From Elgaria multicarinata webbii (lineage: Eukaryota > Chordata > Lepidosauria > Squamata > Anguidae): DNA of 64,000 nt. How positions within the stretch are numbered: position 1 is the first letter of the stretch; every line of letters begins with the position of its first letter. A program made the position numbers and the translations under genes. The stretch is from positions 14,477,501 through 14,541,500 of the forward strand of contig NC_086179.1 in NCBI RefSeq assembly GCF_023053635.1, in the 5' to 3' direction. Below, in pieces: positions 11,495-22,952 of the stretch. Below the pieces are notes generated by a model that saw only the letters and a program-made list of their open reading frames with translations, ran no database searches and was not told where the DNA came from.

Positions 11495-11748
11495 ACATCT
11501 ACACCAAACAGGATATAACACTATGAAAGTGGTATGTGTCATGGGTCCCAACAGTTGTCAGTGCACTTCAGTAACACTATAAAGCAGTAGCGTGGCTCCT
11601 GCCTTTTATATACCACTTTCATACCACTTTCATAGTGGAATATCCTGCTTAGTGTAGATAAGCCCAAACTGTCTGACCTGGTATAACTCAGTTTCCTATG
11701 TCTACAATAGCATAAGAACATAAAAAGCGCCATGCTAGAACAGACCAA

Positions 11749-12608
11749 GGCTAGATCTACACCAAGCAGGACATAGCAGTATGAAAGCAGTATGAAAACA
11801 GTATATAAACGACAGGAGCCGCACTATTTATTTATTTATTGCATTTTTATACCGCCCAATAGCCGAAGCTCTCTGGGCAGTTCACAAAAATTAAAACCAT
11901 AATAAAACAACCAACAGGTTAAAAATACAAATACAAAATACAGTATAAAAAGCACAACCAGGATAAAACCACACAGCAAAATTGATATAAGATTAAAATA
12001 CAGAGTTAGAACAGTAAAATTTAAATTTAAGTTAAAATTAAGTGTTAAAATACTGAGAGAATAAAAAGGTCTTCAGCTGGCGACGAAAGCAGTACAGTGT
12101 AGGCGCCAGGCGGACCTCTCTGGGGAGCTCATTCCACAGCCGGGGTGCCACAGCGGAGAAAGCCCTCCTCCTAGTAGCCACCTGCCTCACTTCCTTTGGC
12201 AGGGGCTCACGGAGAAGGGCCCCTGTAGATGATCTTAAGGTCCGGGCAGGTACATATGGGAGGAGGTGTTCCTTCAAATAACCTGGCCCCAAGCCGCCCA
12301 GGGCTTTGAATGTCAATACCAGCACTTTGAATTGGGCCCGGACCTGGACTGGCAGCCAATGAAGTTGTAAAACGACTGGCATAATGTGATCTCACCGGCC
12401 AGTCCCTGTTAATAAACAGGCTGTCCTGTTTTGCACTACTGCTTTATAGTGGTATTGAAGTGCACCGACAACTGTTGGGGCCCATAAGACACCTACAAAA
12501 CATACCGCTTTCATAGTGCTATACCCTGCTTGGTGTGGCTCTTGCCTTTTATATACCTCTTTCATACTGCTTTCATAGTGCTATATCTTGCTTGGTGTAG
12601 ATCTGGCC
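11749..12608. mobile_element. Family A MITE interrupted by an L2 LINE
   Basis: The ends GGCTAGATCTACACCAAGCA and TGCTTGGTGTAGATCTGGCC are inverted. The body shows the family A GTATGAAAGCAGTATG and CAACTGTTGGGGCCC motifs. It is split at 11827-12432 by an L2 LINE. Confidence 0.87.
11827..12432 (-). mobile_element. L2 LINE 3' end with ORF2 C-terminus, 6-bp target duplication
   Basis: GCACTA flanks the copy at 11821-11826 and 12433-12438. On the minus strand it encodes LQLHWLPVQVRAQFKVLVLT, FKALGGLGPGYL and FSAVAPRLWNELPREVRLAP, then a UTR ending in GAGAGCTTCGGCTATTGGGC. It is 5' truncated, as usual for LINE insertions. Confidence 0.92.
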
Positions 12609-12795
12609 CAAGGGCCTATCTAGTCCAGCATTCTATTCACACAATGACCAATGGGAAACCTTAAACAGGACATGAGTGCAACAGCATTCTCTTGCTCAAG
12701 TTCCCCAGTAACTGTATGTACAGGCGTACTGCCTCTGAAAGTGCAGGTAGCAATATAGCCATCAGGACTAGTAGCCATTGACAGCCTTCTCCTCC

Positions 12796-13449
12796 AAGAA
12801 GCAAGATGGCAGGAGGCTGCAGCTGGGAGCCCATGGATCCATGCTCACGGCCAACCTATTTTTCCCACCACAGGCCAACCAATTGTTGCAACAATCAAGA
12901 TGATCAAGATGTTCGGCAGCTGTGCCTTTGCGTCTCCCATCTTCATACGAATGTGTGCTAATGATACGGATGACACATTGACCTAAAACATGCAAGCAAA
13001 CCGGAAAAGAGCTCCCATGGCAATGATTTTGCAATGTTACCTTCAACTGCAAAGCCCCAAAGCGGCCATTTTCAAAACCTCATTCATGCCGCCATTTTGA
13101 ATAGAAACATCCTTTCAAATCAGAGCTAGAGAATCCGAGACGCTCCAGACGTTGCCATACTATGACTCCCATTTCCCCTCACCATTGGCCAGGACGACTA
13201 GGAGTTCAATAATGTATGGAGGGCCATAGTTTCCCCAGCCCTGATTTAAATTAATTTCAAAAGTAAAATAATTTTTGAAATAATTTAAAACAGCAAGCTA
13301 TGGCAGAACCATTTAAAGAGTTATTGTTGTTTTTAAAAGAGTTTCCATTGCTCTCTTGGCGAACCCGCACTTTGAAAAAGGAAGTTACGGAGGAAGACTA
13401 AAAGAAAATGATGACATTAATGCTAAAAAAAAAACCCTGCACAAATAAT
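12796..13449. other. Unassigned intergenic sequence
   Basis: No gene recognised. Around 13120-13230 there is text like a degenerate family F element (ACTATGACTCCCATTTCC ... ACTAGGAGTTCAATAATG). Confidence 0.4.
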
Positions 13450-14000
13450 TGTCATGTCTAACCCTACTGCCCCTGTTTTGGGAGAAGATGTTTCAGGTAA
13501 TCAATCAGAATCAGAACTAGAAGACGCAGCGCCAGACACCAGCCATCCTTTACCAGTGGTGGAGGAAGCTCTCACGGGTGATTCCCCAGCTGGAAGTCAG
13601 CCCTCTCCAGAGCTTATCTCCTCGAGGCCAAATCCTACACACTCAGTGGGAAGTGAGGTTTCTTCCGGAGGTGAGCGTCCCGACAAGCTAGCTGATGCTA
13701 GGGTCCACCAGAAGCTCAAATGCACGGTGCGGAAGGAAGGCGTGAGAAAGTCGGTTCGATTACGCCAGAACCTGCCTCCGTACCAGGCTCTCTGAAGTGG
13801 CTTCCTATTCTTCTTGAACAGACAATTGTCTTGCTTAGTTTGCATAGTTTTACCTAGGGGGCCGTTTCCAAGAGGTTAGACTCTATTCAGGTAGAAGAGA
13901 CGTTTATTTAAATAAACGTTAATAAAAGCTTTGTAGATTACTTAGCAAGCCTCACCATTTGCCTCCCATAGAAAGTAAGAGCGTTCTGAGAAACAGGACA
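13450..14000 (+). mobile_element. Solo LTR, probably Ty3/gypsy-type
   Basis: A 551-bp unit starts TGTCATG and ends GGACA. ATAAT flanks it on both sides (13445-13449 and 14001-14005), a 5-bp target duplication typical of gypsy-type LTR elements. An AATAAA-rich segment lies in its second half (about 13911-13930). The internal region of the element is absent. It contains an open frame of about 113 codons with no recognisable domain, possibly a pol tail overlapping the LTR. The intact flanking repeats suggest moderate age. Confidence 0.75.
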
Positions 14001-14005
14001 ATAAT

Positions 14006-14627
14006 AAACTACCACAATTTCATCAAGCAGAGTCAGTGATGTTGCTGAAATGCTGAGTCACTCCAGCTTATTTTTAACTCCAGCTCATAAAGCTTGGAAC
14101 TCCTCATGACCTTTTTGAAGGGGATCTGGAGAAGCGAAAGAATACATCCAGGCTCCCGGAAAAGCTAGAAGCGGATATTTTTAATTTTATTTGATGCTGA
14201 ATTGAACCCAGTCCCAGTAAGAAATAAGACGGTGAAGCAGCCAAAACAATAATAATTTTAAAAGGTATCTTCCAGTAAATTTCTGAACTGCATGCCACAA
14301 AATAACTGTTCCAATGCATTAATATAGAAATATAGTAACTAATAAATTGATTCATTTAATTAATTGATTCATTAATTGATTCATTTAATTAAGCTCAATG
14401 CTTGCTATGTACGTTCCCCACTCACCGCTGCACAGCTAACACATGGTGCCAAAGAAATACTGTTTAAAAATTTAAAAGAGCATCTAAATAAGGTGATTGA
14501 ATTATTTGTATCACTTCAGATTGCAAAAGAGAGGATGGTATTCTTAAATGTTGTCATAGATTAAAAACAACTCCGCCTTGCAAGGAGATAGGTTGGGCTA
14601 GGTCCTTTCTCCCTGATGTGCTAGATG
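14006..14627. other. Unassigned AT-rich sequence
   Basis: No gene or named repeat is seen. Short TTCATTTAATTAATTGATT-type direct repeats occur at about 14351-14395. Confidence 0.4.
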
Positions 14628-14628
14628 A

Positions 14629-14629
<1 letters not shown>

Positions 14630-14692
<63 letters not shown>
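14630..14692. repeat. (ATT)n microsatellite
   Basis: A pure run of about 21 ATT units. Confidence 0.97.
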
Positions 14693-14703
14693 TAGATCCA
14701 ATG

Positions 14704-14974
14704 TCAGTGGGGCAGTGAATCTGTTCCAGGCTTAAGTCAGAACCAGTCACCATGGTCCTTTCTACATCTAAGGGTTATCCCAAGAAAATGGAGGGGTCGT
14801 CCCTGCCTGCTCCCAGGATCCCCTGTGTGTCATTTGGATGCACAGGGTTGATCCCAGGGGAAAAGGCAGGTGTAGAAACGGCCCAAGTTTCCGCACCTTG
14901 AATAACTCCTTTAGAGTTCTGACTGGTCCTGACAGAAACCAGAGCGGATTTGGGAGCAATCAGCCTCCACTGAT
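14704..14974. mobile_element. Family D MITE interrupted by another MITE
   Basis: Family D ends CAGTGGGGCAGTG and CAGCCTCCACTG are separated by an inserted palindromic element at about 14754-14884. Its ends TTTCTACATCTAAGGGTTAT and CAGGTGTAGAAACGGCCC are imperfect inverted repeats around GATCC-rich centres. Confidence 0.75.
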
Positions 14975-14982
14975 TATTATTA

Positions 14983-15475
14983 ACATAAAAACGTAAGAAC
15001 ATAAGAAGAGCCGTGCTGGATCAGACCAAGAGTTCATCTAGTCCAACACTCTGTTCATACAGTAGTCAACCAGCTACTGTATGTAGCAAGATACACAAGC
15101 AAGATACAGGTGCAACAGCACCCTCCAGCCCATATTCCCCAGCAACTAGTGTATTCATAGGCTTACTGCCTCGGATACTGGAGGTAGCATATAACTATCA
15201 GGACTAGTAGCCTTCCCCTCCAGGAATGTATCCACCCCCCTTTTAAAGCCATCCAAATTCATGGCCATCCCATCTTGAATTCCTAATTTAACTATGCACT
15301 GTGTGAAGAAGTACTTCCTTTTATCTGTCCTGAACGTCCTGTCCATCACCTTCATGGGATGATCCCGGGTTCTAGTATTAAAGGAGAGGGAGAAAAATGT
15401 CTCTCTGTCCACATTCTTCACACCATGCGTAATTTTATACACTTCTCTCAGGTCTCCTCTTACCCTCCTTCCATT
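14983..15475 (-). mobile_element. CR1 LINE 3' end with ORF2 C-terminus
   Basis: On the minus strand the frame encodes GDLREVYKITHGVKNVDRET, KYFFTQCIVKLGIQDG and a 3' end rich in GATCAGACCAAGAGTTC. This is the CR1 C-terminal region. It is 5' truncated next to an (ATT)n run. Confidence 0.88.
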
Positions 15476-15857
15476 ATTATTATTGGAAGGAATTTTCACG
15501 TAGAAGAGAATTCAGAGTTCTAACATCCACACACCCACGATGAAGTGGTACAGTCCCTTCTATAATCTCATTCTCTTGCAAACCTAGGCCAAGCGCAACA
15601 ACAGCATCCATACTCATATTTGGGTGTTCCACTTTAGGGAAGAATGAACACATGAGGCAGGAAAGCAAAGCTGAGTACACTAACTCCACACAAATGCACA
15701 CACATGCACACCAGCACTTTCCACATGATCAGGGAGAACCCCTGCAGCATGGAGCCTTTTGTATCCACGTGGGCTCCCCATGCGATTTAGAACCTGCAAC
15801 TTTTTCATTTGTTCATAAATCATACTAGGAACCCAGTGGGGGCTTGTGTCTTCGATT

Positions 15858-16053
15858 TCAGTGGGGCTGTGTATCCTTGGGTTTCAGTTAGGACCAGCCA
15901 GAACTCTAAAGGAGTTATTCAAGGTGCTGAAACCTTTCCCTCAAATAGGTTCAACACTATGGAGAGCTCCTTTAGAGTTCTGGCTGGTTCCAACTGAAAC
16001 TTGGAAAGGATCCACAGCCTCACCAAAATCGGAGCCACCAGCCTCTACTGCGG
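15858..16053. mobile_element. Family D MITE
   Basis: The end CAGTGGGGCTGTG faces CCACCAGCCTCTACTG, and the inner AGAACTCTAAAGGAGTTAT faces CTCCTTTAGAGTTCTGGC. It is a well-preserved palindrome. Confidence 0.85.
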
Positions 16054-16059
16054 GAGCCC

Positions 16060-16425
16060 ACATCTGCCATCCTCAACTTGGTGCCTTCCAGATGTGCCAG
16101 ACTGCAACTCACATCATTCCCAGCTCGCATAACTGGTGTCCTCTGACTGTTAGAAGCTCCTTCCCAGCCCTGCAACCTGAGATCCCTTGAGCTGAAGGCA
16201 CTGGGATTGAACCTGAGACATTCTACTTGCAAACTCTACTTGCTCTCTATGGCCAGCATTTGTCCCTTCCACCTGTTGAGATGGGACTGGACAGCAACAC
16301 TGTCTAGACCAGGGGAGAGGAACCTTCGGCCTCCTGATGCTGTTGGACTACAAGTTTCATCATCTTTAACCATGGCTGGAGCTAATGGGAGTTAGAGTTC
16401 TTCAAGATCTGGAGAACTACTGGTC
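16060..16425. mobile_element. Family F fragments and SINE scrap
   Basis: CCATCCTCAACTTGGTGCC at 16069 starts a degenerate family F half. TGGGATTGAACCTGAGACAT near 16202 is minus-strand tRNA-SINE sequence. A fuller family F hairpin lies at 16308-16425 (TTGGACTACAAGTTTCATC facing GGGAGTTAGAGTTCTTCAAG). Confidence 0.55.
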
Positions 16426-16550
16426 CTCAACTCCTGAATTAGACTATTATCCTGAAATGTGCATGGAGATTAGAAGTGTTTCATGATGCACCACCTGATG
16501 CTGAGGAGCAAAGGACAAGATGAACAATAAATGACTTCAGATGCAATCCT

Positions 16551-16648
16551 ATGCATGTTTAGACAGAAAAAATCCTATGGCTCCCAGTTGGCTGTGGGAT
16601 GCTGGGAATTGTAAGACATTTTCTGTCTAAACATGCATAGGATTCCAT
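16551..16648. mobile_element. Family E hairpin
   Basis: ATCCTATGCATGTTTAGACA faces TGTCTAAACATGCATAGGAT around a CTCCCAG centre. Related copies are at 33528, 37400, 38098 and 38414. Confidence 0.85.
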
Positions 16649-17149
16649 CCTGTGTTGCTTCTTCCTTCTCTTCTGCCCTCTTCCTCCTCCTCCACCTGTT
16701 CAGTTAATAATGTCAAGAATGGATTATGGAATTACACAAGTTCTAAATCTTTAAAAGCAGTCGCAGCAACTATTCAGCATAATAATTAGGTTAACCAGGC
16801 AGGGATGGTTAGCCGAGAAAATAAGAAGGCCTTAGTGGAAAATAATATGTCTGTTGTGTGTTAGTTGCGAATAGGGGTTGTGATTAGTGCGATAGAGATA
16901 GATTTGCTCAGGACTACATTGTGCTACAGCAATGCATGTCTTGGATGATCATTTGGGATAGAAGAATAATTTAGGATGGGGGTGAGGGTGAGGTTCAAAA
17001 CAGGAGCATATTGTCTGGGAGATAAGACAAAGACCAGTGAGGTGCAGGAGCAAATTCCCACTCAGTCATAAATCTTGCTAGCTGCTAATCACATCTCTCA
17101 GCCCTACCTACCTCAATGGGCTGTGGTAAAGATAAAATGGGGGGTGGAA
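16649..17149. other. Intergenic; SINE scrap near 17090-17140
   Basis: No gene is seen. TCTCAGCCCTACCTACCTCA followed by AAGATAAAATGG is a short Sauria-type SINE remnant. Confidence 0.45.
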
Positions 17150-17460
17150 CTAGCTTCCGACAACATGATAACCACACTCAAGGGTTGACTATGGGTTAAG
17201 TATGGGTTGTCATTGAACTGTGAGTTATCATGTCGTCTGAACTCAGTCATGATAAAAAAAAACCATGGTTTGTTAACCATGAACAACCCACAGTTCACAA
17301 CCCAACAACAAACTATCTTTTTTTCCCTCATGGGTTGTTCATGGTTATCACACTATTATTTGTAGCTGGGTTCAGACAACATGATAACCCTTGTTTCAAC
17401 AACCCATAGTTCAATGATAACCCACACTCAATCTTGAGTATGGATCATCGTGTGGCCTAA
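17150..17460. mobile_element. Family G compound palindrome
   Basis: Repeated inverted motifs such as GACAACATGATAACC, AACCATGGTTTGTTAACCAT and ATGGGTTGTTCATGG, about 300 bp in total. A minus-strand open frame (17113-17331) lies inside it and is not taken as a gene. Confidence 0.6.
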
Positions 17461-18350
17461 ACCTAGTATACCTCCCTGAGTTCCTTGGAAGAAGGGTGGC
17501 TAAAAAGGCAATAAAGCAATCTGAATAGGACCATCAGCTTGGTAAATAACCCTGGAACTGTGCTTGTTTATTAGTTTTAGCAGGGGTAGGCAACCTGCAG
17601 CCTAATTCCATGCAACTCTCGACTTACTTTCAAATGCCCTCTGCAGGTGATCAGTTCAGACATCTGGCAAGAAGGATTTGTCCCCTCCTTGGGAGGAGTC
17701 TGCTGCATGGGAAGGAAGAGGGAGGGAGAGAAAAGGGCTGACCCACCCACTTTTTGACTTTGGCCCTGCCCATAGCTGGCTTCAGCCCATTCGCCACCAA
17801 CATGCGCCCCCTAGTAGATTACCCAAGAGGCAGTGGAGCGCTTGACCTAAAAAAAGTTTGCCCACTCTGGAGGTATAGCATCAGGAGGAAGATCAGGATG
17901 CTAGGGAATTGCACATGGTTCTTCCTTCCAGCCCCATGCTAGGTCTTCCGTGAGACAGAGGACGTAACAGCCAGCACGGCCAACTTCTCCATGCCTACAG
18001 TGTTGGTGGGGAACATGTCTTGGACCCAAACTCCCATCATCTCTAGCCAGCACATGCGAGTTGCAGTCCAAGAACATCTGGAGAGTGAAACGCTTCCCAT
18101 TGCTTTTTTGATGGGCCCCACCTGAGCTTCCTCTTCCACATCCATTCTCCTCCATTCCTGCTCCCACACCCGGCCTTCCTCCACCTCTTGCTTTCACTCA
18201 CTCTTCCTCTCCATGCCATGGGGTCCCCTTCCCCTCCATCTCTCTCCGGTTCTTTACTCTGCCTCTTTCACTGGTTCTTCTTTCCTTCTACCTGATTTTC
18301 CCATCTCCTCTGTTCTTACCCTCTTGGTCTTCTCTACCTCCCTTTAAGCC
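17461..18350. other. Intergenic; possible degenerate hAT MITE
   Basis: No gene is seen. CAGGGGTAGGCAACCTGCAG at 17581 is a typical hAT-MITE terminus, but the matching end is not clear. The rest is pyrimidine-rich. Confidence 0.4.
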
Positions 18351-18574
18351 CAGGGGTGCACAAGCTTTTTAGCCCTGAGGGCTCCCTGTGGTACTGGCTT
18401 GAGGATCCCATGTATGTGCAGGGATACAGACAGCTGGGGAAAGGCCTGGAGAGAAAGCTAGCAATAAGCAGCATGTGGAGTTTAGGGATAGCAGCAGGGG
18501 AGTCAAGACAACCATAGGGGACTACAGTTAAGGTCTTGGAGGACCATGTGAGGGCCGCAGGCTGTGCACCCCTG
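18351..18574. mobile_element. hAT-like MITE
   Basis: The ends CAGGGGTGCACAAGC and GGCTGTGCACCCCTG are inverted. The flanks CTTTAAGC and CTATAAGC agree at 7 of 8 positions if the left end is set one base out, as for an aged hAT target duplication. A fragment of the same family lies near 24500-24590. Confidence 0.75.
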
Positions 18575-18582
18575 CTATAAGC

Positions 18583-19700
18583 TCTTTACTATTCAGCAGG
18601 CCTGCCCTCACTACGAAGTTGTATGTCTGCTACCTTCACTGGGCCAAGACCATTGTGCAGCCAACCACTTATGCTTTGTAATGTCATCTCCAGGCAATAG
18701 GCCTCCTCCTCACCACTGCAAAGCCAGGCAGCCACACTCTGCAACAAATGATGGCCCAGAATCTCCTCAGGTCCTGGGAATCAGATGATCCCAGAGAGCC
18801 AATCCCACATCATCGCTTGTGAGGAGGCTTCCAGATCGGCTGCTCTCCCTCAGTCTGGCCAATCCATGGGCCAGCATTCTGTGCTATCTGCCAGCCTGCT
18901 CAACGAACTAGACGTCTCAAGGCTCTTCTTTGCCCTGGATACATAGGGCAGTATCCAGTGCTACCCCTGCCAGTTGTGTTGCCCCAGTGGGACCTGCCGC
19001 TGGCGCAAGAGGAAGCTAAAGCAACCCCCCAAAATGAGGCCAAACACTGGACAGATCAGGAGAGTTTCTTCTTGCGGGCTTTGCTGACTTGTTCCATTCC
19101 AACAAGCAGCATCTCGACTCATTTCCAATTGCTTCCAGAATCATGTATTCCCACTAATACATGAGCAACGTTGGATACTGCCCATAAAGGCCTAGATCCA
19201 GCTCCTTCTTTCTCTCTTGTTTCATTTTAATTCGATCACTGTGTGAGACCAGAAAGGGACCTCAATTGTCTTCTGCTCAAACAAACCTCTTAATGCTTAG
19301 ATCATGGGCTTATTTTCCAAAATTAAACAACTCTTCCATTTGTTGCTGCTGCTGTTGTTGTTGTCACATCCCAGCCCAGTGTCACTTCCTCTGGAACCGC
19401 TGGGCAGAGGGAAGGTGGCAGAGAGAACGGAATAGCCAAATAAGCTGTTTCCCTTCTTCTGATCCCGAGATCTGAGTGTCTCTTTTGTTGACCTGCTTGT
19501 CAGAACCAGCATTAATTCATTTCCTCAACAACTGCATTGTTTACCAGGGTGACAACGTGCAAAAACAACAACTATATTAAAGCTACTGGCAGGATCTAGT
19601 TGGCATATCAAGCTTGTTTCCTATCTGCAGATAGTTCTGTCTTTGTTCCACGCCTGGCTAACAAACAAGAACATTTTCCTCCTTCCCTTTCCCCAACTTT
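18583..19700. other. Unassigned intergenic sequence
   Basis: No gene recognised; several short open frames on both strands lack domains. Confidence 0.4.
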
Positions 19701-19862
19701 TATTATTTATTTTATTTTTTTACATTTGTATTCCGCCCCATAGCCGAAGCTCTCTGGGCGGTTTACAAAACTTAAAAACAATGAACATTAGAAACAGATA
19801 TACCATACAAAATTTAAAAACAATCAAAAGTATATATATATAAAAAAAAAATATCCATTTAA
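19701..19862 (-). mobile_element. L2 LINE 3' tail
   Basis: ATTCCGCCCCATAGCCGAAG and CTCTCTGGGCGGTTTACAAA follow a T/A-rich tail. The remainder is A-rich UTR. Confidence 0.8.
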
Positions 19863-20282
19863 AACATGAGACAGCGTTTCTCTTGGCTCTTCGCTCTCAG
19901 TCCTTTTACCAGTTCCTACCCACTTTCTACATGCAAATCTCATCTATCGAAAGGAGCTCTGGAGAACAGAAAACTAGAGACTGGAGGGGACGCAAAGCCC
20001 AGTCCATTCCAACCTCTCCACAGGCCATCTGGGAAAGGATCCCATCTACCTGCTGGGCATAAGCCTGGTCTTCTTGGGGCTGGTACAATTTCCTAATCTC
20101 TGTCGTCCATCTTTTGTCTTTAAAGGCAACCGTTGCAAGCAGCGACGGCTGAGACACACCGTTCTGAACAGGGCTCAGGCTCCTTGAGGCATTCTGGGAC
20201 AAGCGGGCACCAGCGGGTTTCCCTGGTACTTGCTGGCACAGGAGACATAGCTTGGGTTTCTCTGGGTTCCTGATCACACAGG

Positions 20283-20425
20283 CTGTAGCTAGGCGTAAGG
20301 TTTATCCCAGAATCGTCCTGGGTTCATCCCTGCCTGAGCATTAGATGCCCTGTGTGGCACTTAGATGAACAGATTTGACCCCAGGACAATCCTGGGATAA
20401 ACCTTAGGTCTAGCTACGCCTACAG
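20283..20425. mobile_element. Palindromic MITE (TAGCTAGG terminus)
   Basis: CTGTAGCTAGGCGTAAGG faces CCTTAGGTCTAGCTACGCC, and GGTTTATCCCAGAATCGTCC faces CAATCCTGGGATAAACC. It is almost a pure hairpin with no room for coding. Confidence 0.85.
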
Positions 20426-20795
20426 TCTCTGCAGATGTAGTTGTCCGACAGGCCCTCCGGGACAGGGATGTTGAATGGGAGCAGGTGAAAGGGGTAGAAG
20501 TCTTTTCCATCCTGGATGCAAACCAAGCCTCTTTGGAGCAGCACAGGAACCCAGCTGGATGGGGGGCAGTGCAGCACCATCCCATGGACCACACACCAAC
20601 CATACCTAATTTCTCTTCAGAGGGCCCAGTTTTTACAGCTCTGGTCACATCCAAATAGGGGATTTCCGGAAGGGCCTCAGGATTGGGCTGACACTCTTCA
20701 TTCTCGTTTTCTTCTTCATTCCTTCCAGATGTTTTGGACTACAATTCCCACCATTCCTGACCATGGGACCATGCCGGCTGGGAGTTGAAGACCAA

Positions 20796-21486
20796 GGGCT
20801 AATCTACACCTGCAGGCATTTCGGCACAGAAGAGGGTTGCTTCTGAATGTTCCCTGCTTCTGAGATTGGCACTCACGGGGCACACGGCACTGATGTGTAC
20901 CACAATTTCAGGAGTGCTGTTGTGGGATCACATGTGTCCCGTTATGCCGCTCACGCATGGCGATCAGCGGAAGTGGGCGGTGCTGGGCAGATGACGCGGC
21001 TACGGGGCAGAGGGTGTTTCTTTAATGACTCATGAGGCATGTGCACGAGTGCAGACACACAGCAACACATGGGGGGATAGGAACTCCATTGAATATGCGC
21101 TCCTGCGCAGAGATATATTTGTATTAAAACACACACACGGCAGTAAAACACAGCAATACCCATTCAAAACATGTGGCAATGGCGGACCGGTCCATTCCTG
21201 CACACCTCCGATACCCATGCATGCACCCCTCACAGCTGATTGGCCTTTCGCTGAGCCCAGAACTCGTGGAGAACCGCAAAAACCTCACAAAGGGGGGGGG
21301 GCACACCGCAAACGTTCTTTAGAACGGAAGGGAGAGAGCTGAAAAAACTGCGACAAAAGCAGTCAGGGATATTCCGGGAAAACAGAGAGGTGGAGCCAAG
21401 ATTATTGCGTCAGCAGGTGAACGTCGTGCAGCCTGTTAGTGATGATTGAGCTACAATCCTGCAATAAATGGCTGGTGTAGACTCCC
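20796..21486. mobile_element. Family B MITE, longest copy
   Basis: It starts GGGCTAATCTACACCTGCAG and ends AATAAATGGCTGGTGTAGAC. It shares blocks with the copies at 29054 and 31645, for example AGAGGGTTGCTTCTGAATGT. It encodes no transposase. Several open frames on both strands are artefacts. Confidence 0.75.
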
Positions 21487-21510
21487 CACAAGACATCTGG
21501 TGGACACTAA

Positions 21511-21871
21511 GGACTCATCTACACCAAGCAGGATATCCCACTATGAAAGCAGTATGAAAGAGGTATATAAAAGGCAGGAGCCACACGACTGCTTTACAGC
21601 GGTATTAAAATGCACTGACAACTGTTGGGGCCCATTGACACATGCCATATACCGCTTTCATACCACTTTCATTGTGTTATATCCTGCTTGGTGTAGAGGT
21701 GTCCTGGGCCCCAACAGTTGTCAGTGCACTTCAGTACCACTATAAAGCAGTAGTGTAGATCCTACAGTGCACTTCAGTACCGCTATAAAGCAGTCGTGTG
21801 GCTCCTGCCTTTTATATGCTGCTTTCACACCACTTTCATAGTGGAATATCCTGCTTGGTGTAGATGAGCCC
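21511..21871. mobile_element. Family A MITE, intact, TAA target duplication
   Basis: TAA stands at 21508-21510 and 21872-21874. The inverted ends begin GGACTCATCTACACCAAGCA and match over about 40 bp. The 3-bp TAA duplication points to the PIF/Harbinger superfamily. This is the reference copy for family A in the window. Confidence 0.9.
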
Positions 21872-22430
21872 TAAGTTAGGAAAGGTTGCGTTACAGCAGA
21901 GGTAGCAAATTCTAGGTGTTGGCAGTGGGTGGGGGAATGCACATTGATCGGCCAGTACACACTGGGAGAAGCAGACCACCAAGCTGAAATTGCCACAGCC
22001 CTAAAACTGCTGCAGCTCCCAGGCAGCTTCTGGGTGTGCCATTCTGCTTGCAAATACGATGCGCAACTCCCCCCACATCCCTTCCTTCACTGCAAAATTG
22101 TTGCCTTTTTTTTTGCCACCACAACTGTGGCAGCTCAGCAATGACAGCAGCAAAAATGACCACAGCATGGGAAGCGCTTAGAAACATGGAGCAATCCAGT
22201 TGTTGTTGTGCAGCAAGTCCCATCTGCCCAAGCCTGCACAGCAAATAGTCTGGGATGATAGAACTTGTAGTGAAACTTCTGGAGGGCCACATTTTCTCCA
22301 CCCCTGCCTTAGCGGGTCTAATTCTATGCAGTGAGCAATAAGAAAATAATAGCAACATGGATTTTCTAATGTTAAGTAGGTGTTGTCGGTCACAGAGATT
22401 GAGAGGAGGGCATTTATACAAAATTGATAA

Positions 22431-22950
22431 ATCATAGAATCATAGAATAGCAGAGTTGGAAGGGGCCTACAAGGCCATCGAGTCCAACCCCCTGCTCAAT
22501 GCAGGAACCCACCCTAAAGCATCCCTGACAGATGGTTCTCCAGCTGCCTCTTGAATGCCTCTAGTGTGGGAGAGCCCACAACCTCCCTAGGTAACTGATT
22601 CCACCGTCGCACTGCTCTAACAGTCAGGAAGTTTTTCCTGATGTCCAGCCAGAATCTGGCTTCCTTTAACTTGAGCCCGTTATTCCATGTCCTGCACTCT
22701 GGGAGGATCGAGAAGAGATCCTGGCCCTCCTCTGTGTGACAACCTTTTAAGTATTTGAAGAGTGCTATCATGTCTCCCCTCAATCTTCTCTTCTCCAGGC
22801 TAAACATGCCCAGTTCTTTCAGTCTCTCTTCATAGGGCTTTGTTTCTAGACCTCTGATCATCCTGGTTGCCCTCTTCTGAACACGCTCCAGCTTGTCTGC
22901 ATCCTTCTTGAATTGTGGAGCCCAGAACTGGACACAATACTCTAGATGTC
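22431..22950 (-). mobile_element. CR1 LINE 3' end with ORF2 C-terminus (subfamily 1)
   Basis: The minus frame at 22514-22861 encodes [34 protein letters not shown] and [20 protein letters not shown]. The 3' end carries the classic CR1 AATCATAGAATAGCAGAG run. It is 5' truncated. Confidence 0.92.
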
Positions 22951-22952
22951 CT

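Larger units (their letters stand above)
9478..11665. mobile_element. Family A MITE interrupted by a hAT element
   Basis: The outer element has inverted ends GGGCTCATCTACACCAAGCA and GCTTAGTGTAGATAAGCCC, with inner motifs CACTATGAAAGTGGTATG. Without the 1.8 kb insertion at 9657-11494 and its duplicated 8 bp it would be about 340 bp, matching the intact copy at 21511-21871. Family A ends and TAA target sites suggest mobilisation by a PIF/Harbinger-type transposase. Confidence 0.88.
11711..12795 (-). mobile_element. CR1 LINE 3' fragment split by a MITE and an L2
   Basis: CR1 3' sequence (ATAAGAACATAAAAAG ... CATGCTAGAACAGACC) is interrupted at 11749 and resumes at 12609 with CTATCTAGTCCAGCATTC and on to CTTCTCCTCC near 12795. 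The inserted unit is a family A MITE that itself contains an L2 copy, which gives a three-level nest. Confidence 0.85.

Noticed and set aside
12038-12382. A 114-codon minus-strand gene
   Set aside because: LHWLPVQVRAQFKVLVLTFK and APRLWNELPREVR mark it as the C-terminus of L2 LINE ORF2.
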